A stretch of 64,000 bases of DNA, taken from contig NZ_VLLF01000013.1 of the NCBI RefSeq assembly GCF_007830545.1, positions 20,320 to 84,319 on the forward strand, given 5' to 3'. Positions 57,764-64,000 of the stretch are shown piece by piece. Below the pieces are notes generated by a model. The model had not been told where the DNA came from. It made no database searches and saw nothing but the letters and a program-made list of their open reading frames with translations. Position numbers and translations under genes: made by a program. The first letter of the stretch is position 1. Every line of letters starts with the position of its first letter. The DNA is from Roseibium hamelinense. GTDB lineage: Bacteria > Pseudomonadota > Alphaproteobacteria > Rhizobiales > Stappiaceae.

Positions 57764-58273
57764 CTATTCCGCCAGTTCCAGATCCGGCATAAATGGCAAG
57801 TCCGTCACCCCGATATCAATGCCCGCCTGTGTCAAAAGCGTCGAAATCTGGCCCCGATGGTGCGTTTGATGATTGAACATGTGGATCACCAAAAGCCATT
57901 TTGGGCGGACCTTGGTGACACCGCGCGTGTTCGTCCATTCCAGGTCTTGGGCCAGCCACTCCGGCGTCAGCGTATCGGCGAAGGCAATAATATCACCGGC
58001 GATTGCCAAATGAGCAGATTTAAGAGCCTCGAAATCAGCATAAAGATCAACGCCCATGCCCTTGATCTCATATGGATGTCCCGTAAACCGGCTCATCCAT
58101 GCGCGATCCGCAAACAAAATATGGTTGAGGGTCGAGTGGACAGACTTGAAGAATGCGCCCTGATCCCGCTTCCGCTCCTCGTCGGTCATTTGGCCTGAGG
58201 CAGCATATAGTTTTTCGGTCATCCAAAGATTGTAGACGGCCATCCGCCTGCAAAGGTTCGGATCGGCACACAT
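57764..58273 (-). CDS. DinB-family protein
   Basis: A 169-residue four-helix-bundle protein with the three-His metal site typical of DinB/YfiT-like proteins: His in SVHSTLNHILFADRAWM and two in HMFNHQTHHRGQISTLL. These proteins include metal-dependent thiol S-transferases; the damage-inducible name is historical. ATG 58273 gives family length. It follows the carbonic anhydrase gene by 10 bases and may be co-transcribed. Confidence 0.9.
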   Translation of the reverse strand: MCADPNLCRRMAVYNLWMTEKLYAASGQMTDEERKRDQGAFFKSVHSTLNHILFADRAWMSRFTGHPYEIKGMGVDLYADFEALKSAHLAIAGDIIAFADTLTPEWLAQDLEWTNTRGVTKVRPKWLLVIHMFNHQTHHRGQISTLLTQAGIDIGVTDLPFMPDLELAE

Positions 58274-58283
58274 GCGAAGCACC

Positions 58284-58958
58284 CTATTCTGCGGCCACGA
58301 CTGGCAGCGGCTGCTGCGTTTCCGTTCCGGCTTGCGCGAAACGCAGCGTGTCCGGATCCATGGTACGCAGCTCGCCGGACCCGATGTCGAACCAGGCGCC
58401 ATGCAAATCAAGGTTCCCGGCCTCGACGGCGTCGCGGACAAACGGGAAGGTCAGGAGGTTCTTCAAGGATTGCCGCACACCGGCATATTCCATAGCCAAT
58501 TGCGGATCGTCGATCCGGTCAACTGGCATGCAGGCCATGGCAATCGCTGCAGGCTCCAGCAGCTTGATCCAGCGGCCTATGAAATTGCCGTCCAGCGTGT
58601 CCCGGTTGACGGTTTCCCGGAAGGCACAAATGCCGCCGCATTTTGCGTGACCTAAAACAACAATGTGCTTCACGTGAAGAGCGGTCACGGCATATTCGAT
58701 GGCCGCGCTTGTGCCGTGCTGACCGTCGGTCGCCTCGAAAGGCGGAACGAGATTGGCAACGTTGCGCACCACAAACAATTCGCCCGGTCCGACATTGAAC
58801 ACCCCTTCCGGGGTTACCCGGCTATCGCAGCAGGATATGACCATGACCTCTGGCTGCTGGCCGTAAATGGCCAGATGCTCATGCGTTTGACGATAGCGCA
58901 CGAACCCTTTTTCCAGGTACCGGCCATAGCCGGCCAGCAAATTCGGCGGAAACGTCAA
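58284..58958 (-). CDS. Beta-class carbonic anhydrase
   Basis: The 224-residue product interconverts CO2 and bicarbonate. Zinc ligands are Cys in ISCCDSRVTPEGVF and His plus Cys in LGHAKCGGICAF; the Asp-Arg pair CDSR is present, and VRNVANLVPPFE follows. The start is TTG 58958 with GGAGAGG upstream. Its place after sbtA and sbtB on the same strand suggests it handles the bicarbonate they import. Confidence 0.95.
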   Translation of the reverse strand: MTFPPNLLAGYGRYLEKGFVRYRQTHEHLAIYGQQPEVMVISCCDSRVTPEGVFNVGPGELFVVRNVANLVPPFEATDGQHGTSAAIEYAVTALHVKHIVVLGHAKCGGICAFRETVNRDTLDGNFIGRWIKLLEPAAIAMACMPVDRIDDPQLAMEYAGVRQSLKNLLTFPFVRDAVEAGNLDLHGAWFDIGSGELRTMDPDTLRFAQAGTETQQPLPVVAAE

Positions 58959-59062
58959 TTGGCCTCTCCAGACTTTGGAATGCGCATCCGTTGCACATTA
59001 AAAGATCTGGCAGAAACCGCCTAGATAAGGTCAATTACCTAGATACCTCCGGAGCAATCCGC

Positions 59063-59374
59063 CTAAAATCGCTCAGCACGCAGAACCTCGCAGTCGCTCA
59101 CGGATACGACGCCGATGTGGCGTTTGACCACTTTGAACGCTGCTTCCAGCAATTCATCCAGCCGTTCCTCGCGGATGATGCAGATCACGGCGACCATACC
59201 ACCGGCTCTCGAAATCTGACCTTCCCGGCTCCAGCGGCCGGATCGCCCACTGCCGCCCAGGACCGGCAGGACTGTGAAGCCTGTTACACCGGCCCCTTCA
59301 AGCGCAGAGGTCAAACGTTCCTCCATCGGGGCTTCAATGATGATCTCGACCCGTTTCGCCGTGTTGGTGTCCAT
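59063..59374 (-). CDS. sbtB: PII-like regulator SbtB
   Basis: A 103-residue PII-fold protein (VEIIIEAPMEERLTSALEGA, T-loop region GGSGRSGRWSREGQ, then AGGMVAVICIIREERLDELLEA). It starts 6 bases after the sbtA stop. SbtB proteins bind adenine nucleotides and gate SbtA. This one ends CEVLRAERF and lacks the CGPxGC C-terminal redox motif of many cyanobacterial SbtB proteins. Position next to an SbtA permease makes the assignment firm. Confidence 0.85.
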   Translation of the reverse strand: MDTNTAKRVEIIIEAPMEERLTSALEGAGVTGFTVLPVLGGSGRSGRWSREGQISRAGGMVAVICIIREERLDELLEAAFKVVKRHIGVVSVSDCEVLRAERF

Positions 59375-59380
59375 ATCGGG

Positions 59381-60370
59381 TTATCCTCCCAGTGCGGTTG
59401 CGAGCGATAAATACAGCGGAATACCGATCGTCAAATTGAACGGAAAGGTCACGCCGAGGGACATTGTCAGATAAATTGAAGGATTCGCCTCCGGCAGGGC
59501 CACACGCATGGCCGCCGGAACCGCGATATAAGACGCTGAGGCGGACAGGGTCATCAACAACACGGCGCCCCCGATCGACAGCCCAATCGTCAAGGCGGCG
59601 GCCAGGCCAAACAAACTCCCGATGACCGGCATCAAGACCCCAAACCCGATCAATCCCGGTGTCAGCACCTTGCTGCTGGAGCGCAAGCCACGCCCTGCCA
59701 CAAGTCCCATATCGAGCAAAAACAGGCAAAGGACGCCTTTGAAAGGCGAGACAATAAAGCTCTCGATTTCGGCAAGCCCCTCCTTGCCGGTAATCAGGCC
59801 GATCAGGAACGACCCGACCAGCAGAACGATTGAGCCGTTCAGCAGGATTTCTCTCAACAGGCCGTCGCTGTCTTCCCCGCTTCCGCTGCTTCTGTTGCCG
59901 CCCCGGCTGGCGAGCCAGAGCGCGGACAGAATCGCCGGTGCTTCCATGGCAGCCGCCACTGCCACCATATAGCCCTCACTGGCCATGCCCTGGCTTTGAA
60001 GCACGGAAGTCGCCGCAACAAATGTGACGATCGAAATCGAGCCGTAGTGCCCGGCAACGGCTGCAGCATCGGTCTGGTTCAGCCGGGTCATCACCTTCAA
60101 CAACGCAAATGCGATGAGCGGCAGGGCAAAGGACAGAACAACACCGGCGGCAAGCGTCAGCAGCAGGGTCTGGTCGATACCGTGATCGCTTACGCTTACA
60201 CCGCCCTTGTAGCCGATCGCAAAAAGCAGGTAGATCGACAGAGCCTTGGCGGCGGCCTCCGGTACGGTCAGATCGGATTTCAGAAAGGAAGCCAGAAGCC
60301 CGAGGGCGAAGAAAAGAATGATTGGCGACAAAAGATTGTCGGCTGCAAGTCCGATGATCGTTTCGAGCAC
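59381..60370 (-). CDS. sbtA: SbtA-type sodium-dependent bicarbonate transporter
   Basis: A 329-residue membrane protein with about ten helices and two inverted halves. It has NLLSPIILFFALGLLASFLKSDL at the start, YKGGVSV, the central segment GHYGSISIVTFVAATSVL and FLLDMGLVAGRGL. SbtA imports bicarbonate with Na+. GTG 60370 has AAAGG 9 bases upstream and gives a normal N-terminus; the open frame upstream (to 60484) is charged and unlike the family. sbtB and a beta-carbonic anhydrase follow. A 19-bp palindrome lies just upstream. Confidence 0.88.
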   Translation of the reverse strand: MLETIIGLAADNLLSPIILFFALGLLASFLKSDLTVPEAAAKALSIYLLFAIGYKGGVSVSDHGIDQTLLLTLAAGVVLSFALPLIAFALLKVMTRLNQTDAAAVAGHYGSISIVTFVAATSVLQSQGMASEGYMVAVAAAMEAPAILSALWLASRGGNRSSGSGEDSDGLLREILLNGSIVLLVGSFLIGLITGKEGLAEIESFIVSPFKGVLCLFLLDMGLVAGRGLRSSSKVLTPGLIGFGVLMPVIGSLFGLAAALTIGLSIGGAVLLMTLSASASYIAVPAAMRVALPEANPSIYLTMSLGVTFPFNLTIGIPLYLSLATALGG

Positions 60371-60385
60371 GCGCAATACCTTTCT

Positions 60386-60404
60386 AAATCGCGGTTCGCG
60401 ATTT
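60386..60404. promoter_or_regulatory. Palindromic operator candidate upstream of sbtA
   Basis: Perfect arms AAATCGCG and CGCGATTT with a 3-base centre (GTT), 16 bases before the sbtA GTG and adjoining its ribosome binding site. It could be a repressor site or a hairpin in the leader RNA. Confidence 0.5.
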
Positions 60405-60574
60405 CTGCACACAGGATCGCAAAATACGAAAAAATGCGTAAGTTTCGCTGGTATATGCGCGCCCTTATTGGCGTTCAAGCACAAAGGCGCATCTGTTGCG
60501 CATTCTAGGCATCCAGAACCGTCGCCCGCACCTTGGAAACGCGCGGATGCCTGTTCTGAGTGCCACAGGCTGGT

Positions 60575-60958
60575 TTACGTGGCCACATTCACTTCGTGCT
60601 GTTCAATTTCGCCGCGATGATCTTCATAGGCATGGCGCACGGCTTCTGCGCTTTGCTTTTCAGGGGGCTCGGTACGGGGCAGCGCGCTCACCGGCTTGCT
60701 GGCCGTTTTTGCCGCGTGCTGTGCTGCGGCCGTGTAAGCGGCCACACCGTCGAGGCGGTGATCTTCCTGATGATGATCGTCAATCAGGACCGCCGGCGTC
60801 TCTGTGTCAGATCCGGTCTGGTCTTCGGGGCGCTGCGCCTTTGACTCTTTACCACGCTCTTCATCCGGTTCCCGTTCCTGCCTTTGGCGATCGGGCGGAT
60901 ATTCGGTCGCATGCGCCACGACTTGGGCCGCTACGGGCCGTTCAATCGTCGATGGCAT
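60575..60958 (-). CDS. Unrecognised highly charged small protein
   Basis: A 127-residue hydrophilic, probably disordered protein rich in Glu, Arg, His and Gln (DRQRQEREPDEERGKES, DDHHQEDHRLDGV). No helix, signal or known motif is seen. A strong ribosome binding site (CAGGAGG, 7 bases before the ATG) supports translation; the opposite strand is also open for 154 codons but lacks such a site. Confidence 0.6.
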   Translation of the reverse strand: MPSTIERPVAAQVVAHATEYPPDRQRQEREPDEERGKESKAQRPEDQTGSDTETPAVLIDDHHQEDHRLDGVAAYTAAAQHAAKTASKPVSALPRTEPPEKQSAEAVRHAYEDHRGEIEQHEVNVAT

Positions 60959-61143
60959 GATGGCCTCCTGGCCTATTCTAGCATGAAGCCTCCTTCTGGA
61001 GGATCGCTTTCATAAAATCACAAGGATTGGTTAACAATTAATTACGTTGCGGAATGCAGTGCGCAGGCTTGCACTCGGCTTATATTGCGGCCGGTATTCA
61101 GGTTCAGCCCGGACCTCGGGTTTCAAATGCCTTCGGCGGATGA

Positions 61144-61503
61144 CTAATCGACCACACGGAACCGCACACCTTCAGAACTGATGTACCGATTGTTTCCCAG
61201 CCGCTGAAAACTAACGCAGCTGGTCCCTTTGGCTGGACCGCGTGGAAATGTTGAACATATCTGGTTGCCTCGTGCACGCCAGGTCCCATCCACTGAACCA
61301 AGCAGCGCGCGCGCCGAAACAACGCCGCTGGGTTTGTAGCGCATCGTCACCTGCATCCCGAATTTGTAAGTGACGATGGTTCTGTTCAGCATTTCTGCCT
61401 GTATTTCCTGGGCAGTCAAAGTGCTCGCAATCGCCGGCATTGGAGCCAATGCACCGGTCAGAAACATGGCTCCGGCCAAGGCAAGGGGCGCTGTCACGTT
61501 CAT
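61144..61503 (-). CDS. Small secreted protein of unknown function
   Basis: A 119-residue protein with a signal peptide (PLALAGAMFLTGALAPMPAIA) and a mature domain of about 95 residues with beta-strand character, starting LTAQEIQAEMLNRTIV and holding two Cys (NQICSTF, GTSCVSF) that may pair. GGGAGGAGAGG lies just before the ATG. The TIVTYKFGMQVTMRY pattern recalls small alphaproteobacterial lipocalin-like periplasmic proteins; the family is not identified. Confidence 0.75.
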   Translation of the reverse strand: MNVTAPLALAGAMFLTGALAPMPAIASTLTAQEIQAEMLNRTIVTYKFGMQVTMRYKPSGVVSARALLGSVDGTWRARGNQICSTFPRGPAKGTSCVSFQRLGNNRYISSEGVRFRVVD

Positions 61504-61656
61504 GATGCCTCTCCTCCCAAACGAAGATTTCCCGCAGCGGCCGGTCTACGCCCGCACACAAAGAACAAATAGCGCCCGCATATGGCTGTTCAACGCAACG
61601 GACGCATTTGTCAGGTTCTGAACTGCATCGTCATCAGATCTTTGTGTCCATCGGGC

Positions 61657-62577
61657 TTAGCTCTGCACCAAACAGGCCGATTTGATCATCCGCCGGAGCC
61701 ACTGATGGGCGGGATCCTTGGTAAAGCGTTGATGCCAGATCTGCGAGACCGAGAAGTGCGGCATACCGAGTTCTTTCGGTGGCGCGACGAGTTCGAGATC
61801 CTCGGTCATGACTTGAGCGGCAAGCATTTCCGGCACTGTGATGATTAGGTCGGTAGGGGCGATCACGGCGCTGATTGTCATGAAATGCGCGACCCGGAGG
61901 GCGATTGTCCGTTTCAATCCGTGTTCGTTCAAAATGTCGTCGATCCGGCCACCGCCTTTCCCGGTAATGCTCAACAAGGCATGTGTGGCGCCGGCGTAGT
62001 CCTCAAGGCTCAGGGTCTTTGCCGCAAGCGGGTGCCCCTTGCGCATGAGGCACACCTGCCGGTCCTGAAAAAGCGCCTGACTGGCGACGTTTTCCAGCAC
62101 CGGCCCGTCATTCACAACACCGAAGCCGAGGGAGATATGCCCCTCGCACATCTGTTGGACACCACTCGCGGACAGGTTCTCGATATCGATCTGGACCCCC
62201 GGTGCCAGATTCACCAGCTGGCCTAAAACGGGCGGCAGCAAGGTCTGCGCCAGATAGTCTGGGGCCATAATGCGAAAGTGATCCTGTGCCTTTGCCGGAT
62301 CAAACACCTTGGGCGTAAACACGCTCGAGACCTGGGCAAGCGCTTCACGGACCGGAGCACGAAGGGCCTCCGCGCGCGGCGTCAGAACCATGCCGCGGCC
62401 GGAGCGGACCAAAAGCGGATCCTTGAGCGCATGCTGCAGCCGGTTGAGGGCGCGGCTCATCGCCGGCTGCGACAGGTTCACCAAAACCGCCGCCTTGCTG
62501 ACGCTCTCCGTTTCCAGAAGAGCGTCCAGCGCCTTCAGGAGATTCAAGTCGACGTTTTTTACATTCGTTTGATGCAT
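61657..62577 (-). CDS. LysR-family transcriptional regulator
   Basis: A 306-residue LysR protein of the NodD/PcpR subgroup type. The helix-turn-helix region reads LLKALDALLETESVSKAAVL and SQPAMSRALNRLQ, followed by a periplasmic-binding-like co-inducer domain. It is divergent to the NmrA-like gene, which it probably controls. ATG 62577 or 62595 may be the start; neither has a strong ribosome binding site. Inverted ATGCAT sites surround the start region. Confidence 0.9.
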   Translation of the reverse strand: MHQTNVKNVDLNLLKALDALLETESVSKAAVLVNLSQPAMSRALNRLQHALKDPLLVRSGRGMVLTPRAEALRAPVREALAQVSSVFTPKVFDPAKAQDHFRIMAPDYLAQTLLPPVLGQLVNLAPGVQIDIENLSASGVQQMCEGHISLGFGVVNDGPVLENVASQALFQDRQVCLMRKGHPLAAKTLSLEDYAGATHALLSITGKGGGRIDDILNEHGLKRTIALRVAHFMTISAVIAPTDLIITVPEMLAAQVMTEDLELVAPPKELGMPHFSVSQIWHQRFTKDPAHQWLRRMIKSACLVQS

Positions 62578-62599
62578 ATATAAAATATAAAACATGCAT
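62572..62599. promoter_or_regulatory. Paired ATGCAT sites in the LysR/NmrA divergent region
   Basis: Two self-complementary ATGCAT hexamers (62572-62577 and 62594-62599) flank an AT-only spacer of 16 bases. LysR regulators usually bind such spaced dyads between divergent genes; the site overlaps the LysR start. Confidence 0.35.
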
Positions 62600-62667
62600 T
62601 GGATGAATGCAAAGGGGTTCCTTAGGTTTCAGGCATCGAACTGACCCAAACCAAAGGAGACTACATC

Positions 62668-63531
62668 ATGTTCGTTATTTCAGGTGCTACCGGAAACACC
62701 GGTTCCGTTGTTGCTCAAACCCTGCTCGATCAGGGACAAGCTGTCCGGGTGATCGTGCGCACCGCCGAAAAGGGCGAGGCCTGGAAAGCAAAGGGCGCGG
62801 AGGTTGCCGTTGCAGATCTGCTCGACACCGCCGCCATGACCAAGGCGCTTGACGGCGCAAGCGGTGCCTACTTCCTGCTGCCGCCGGATCTTGCCGATGA
62901 GGATTTCCTAGGCCTCAGCCGCAAACGCGCAGAAGCGATCGTGGATGCGGCCAAGGCGGCCCGGCTGCCGCATGCAGCAATTCTGTCATCGGTCGGCGCC
63001 CAACATGCCGACAAGGTCGGCCCGATCGCGACAATCGCGTATCTTGAGAAACTGTTCACCGAAGCCTCCATTCCGCTCACGGCCATTCGGCCCGGCTATT
63101 TCCTGGAAAACATACAGGACGTCATGCCCGCGGTTCTGCATGAAGACATTTTTCCCAGCATGATCCTGCCGCTCGACTTCAAGGTCGACATGGTGGCTAC
63201 CCAGGACATCGGCCGTGCAATTGCCGACGCACTTGCCAATCCACCATCGGTCCCGCACCGGGTAATCGAACTGAAAGGCGCGGCACAGTACTCGGCCGAA
63301 GACGTTGCGGCCGCCCTGTCCAAATCGCTCAATCGTACGATCACGGCGGTTCCGGTGCCACAGGAAGCCTGGGTCGATGTCTTGAAGGAAAATGGCCTGT
63401 CGCAGCAATCGGCGGAGAGCATTTCGGAGATGAATGCGAACATCGCAAATGGCCGGATCGCCTTTCTCGACGATAATGCCCGCAAAGGCTCCATTGATCT
63501 TCAAACCTTTGTCGACAAGCTCGTGGCTTGA
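62668..63531 (+). CDS. NmrA-like NAD(P)-binding SDR-superfamily protein
   Basis: A 287-residue atypical short-chain dehydrogenase-fold protein. It has the nucleotide motif ISGATGNTGSVVAQ, the Arg-containing loop VIVRTAEKGEAW, ILSSVGAQHADKVG and IRPGYFLENIQDVMPAV. Relatives include NmrA sensors and NAD(P)H:quinone oxidoreductase QOR2-like enzymes that protect against quinones. AAAGGAG is 8 bases before the ATG. Divergent to the LysR regulator; a terminator follows. Confidence 0.9.
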   Translation: MFVISGATGNTGSVVAQTLLDQGQAVRVIVRTAEKGEAWKAKGAEVAVADLLDTAAMTKALDGASGAYFLLPPDLADEDFLGLSRKRAEAIVDAAKAARLPHAAILSSVGAQHADKVGPIATIAYLEKLFTEASIPLTAIRPGYFLENIQDVMPAVLHEDIFPSMILPLDFKVDMVATQDIGRAIADALANPPSVPHRVIELKGAAQYSAEDVAAALSKSLNRTITAVPVPQEAWVDVLKENGLSQQSAESISEMNANIANGRIAFLDDNARKGSIDLQTFVDKLVA

Positions 63532-63560
63532 ACCGTTCACTGCGCAAGCAGCCAGCACGA

Positions 63561-63592
63561 AAAGCGCCGCGAGGGTTTCCTCCGGCGTTTTG
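63561..63592 (+). terminator. Rho-independent terminator of the NmrA-like gene
   Basis: Stem GCGCCG-C-GAGG pairing with CCTC-CGGCGT around GTTT, followed by TTTTG; 30 bases after the stop. Confidence 0.75.
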
Positions 63593-64000
63593 TTTGGAAA
63601 TCCCCTGCAAGATACAGGAGTGGCGGGACGCGTCAGGCCCCTGCCTGCGCATCTTGAGACAAATAGTGTTTCTTCGGCATGGCCTGACGGCCCCGCCCGG
63701 GCTGTTTTGTGTGACAGGACAGCCGAACTCCGAACCAGGACAGGATAACCACGACGCCGAATTGACCGGCACCCGAGGCCGCACAGCACACCCGGAATGG
63801 ATAGACTGCTCAGGTACAGCTGTTTGCCCTGAGGCCTGTCACCGGACCCCGGACGGATTGCGTTACCATCCCCCCGTGAGCCCACGCCCGGCCCGCTCCC
63901 CCGTAAAGGACGGTCCCCCACGGAGCCCTTTGAGCAGGCGGGGCAAGTATAGGGGCAGGGCGAAGGGGCGTGGACAAGTTTTCTGTTTGTCAGGAGGGGG
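63593..64000. other. Gene-free GC-rich tail with long inverted repeats
   Basis: No convincing coding frame was found. GGCGGG and CGTCAGGCC (63623-63640 area) pair with GGCCTGACG and CCCGCC (63683-63700 area) across about 41 bases. Further on, TTGCCC (63824-63829) pairs with GGGCAA (63941-63946) and CAGGC-type arms lie inside it. A minus-strand TATACT overlaps the latter end. The stretch could encode a structured RNA, but it does not match tmRNA, RNase P RNA or SRP RNA core motifs that I could check. Confidence 0.3.

Noticed and set aside
60496..60960. A 154-codon plus-strand frame opposite the charged small protein
   Set aside because: The minus-strand ORF has a strong ribosome binding site (CAGGAGG) and the plus frame has none; the plus frame is Arg/Pro/Cys-rich like other shadows.
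63650..63810. A short minus-strand frame in the tail (ending in KKHYLSQDAQAGA)
   Set aside because: About 50 codons with a GTG start, no ribosome binding site and no family resemblance; too weak to list as a gene.
62986..63921. A 311-codon minus-strand frame across the NmrA-like gene and the tail
   Set aside because: It is mostly antisense to a clear NAD(P)-binding protein and runs through its terminator; no domain is recognisable.
63824..63946. Possible 6S, RNase P, SRP or tmRNA gene at the window end
   Set aside because: The core motifs I could check (GGAAGGAAGC of SRP RNA, GAGGAAAGTCC of RNase P RNA, the tmRNA tag) are absent, and the closing stem would overlap the supposed -10 box; kept only as an unexplained structured stretch.

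Overview
The window is chromosomal DNA of an alphaproteobacterium, most likely of the order Hyphomicrobiales and near the Stappiaceae (Labrenzia/Roseibium type). This placement is inferred from protein character and gene order: hemC-hemD-Mic60-hemY runs divergently from tsaD-(nudix)-gpsA-YCII-EVE, a methylsuccinyl-CoA dehydrogenase is present, and the inner-membrane Mic60 homologue is alphaproteobacterial. No insertion sequence, prophage, CRISPR array or integrase was seen. Most of the window is core metabolism with scattered accessory modules.

Region by region. 0-6.4 kb: a periplasmic peptidyl-prolyl isomerase (cut by the window edge) lies divergent to secA, followed by a GT2/GtrA/GT39 trio for lipid-linked sugar transfer. 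6.4-18 kb: a class III nucleotide cyclase, an L,D-transpeptidase, an alpha/beta hydrolase, a ferredoxin-reductase-like flavoprotein, a chemoreceptor, an EamA exporter, a YihY protein, a methylsuccinyl-CoA dehydrogenase (ethylmalonyl-CoA pathway) and small membrane or secreted proteins. 18-20.7 kb: infC, read from an ATT start codon; a Gfo/Idh/MocA oxidoreductase; PPK2. 20.8-28.4 kb: a compact leucine/isovalerate catabolic operon, consisting of a TetR regulator with its operator, both methylcrotonyl-CoA carboxylase subunits, an acyl-CoA synthetase, HMG-CoA lyase and a methylglutaconyl-CoA hydratase-like protein. 28.4-37 kb: a two-receiver protein, tRNA-Thr(CGT) and the haem/Mic60 block. 37-46 kb: tsaD, nudix, gpsA, YCII, EVE, a methyltransferase, an orphan membrane coiled-coil protein, an M20 hydrolase, a membrane-anchored AlbA_2 (Schlafen-like) protein and leuB. 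46-55 kb: a VOC protein, a dCache-type chemoreceptor, a secreted phytase-like esterase with a possible Pho box, a PLP-enzyme/M24-peptidase pair ending in a broken Asp/Glu-racemase-like remnant, and arsC. 55-64 kb: asd behind a threonine-rich leader ORF, an EamA exporter, DinB, and a carbon-uptake module (sbtA, a PII-like sbtB, a beta-carbonic anhydrase), ending with a LysR regulator divergent to an NmrA-like NAD(P)-binding protein.

The most interesting observations are the threonine-rich leader ORF before asd, the bicarbonate-uptake trio in an apparently heterotrophic bacterium, the membrane-anchored AlbA_2 protein, the scar of an ectoine-utilisation-like gene set, and several palindromic operator candidates. 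All functions are read from the sequence without database searches; family assignments rest on visible motifs and recalled family signatures.
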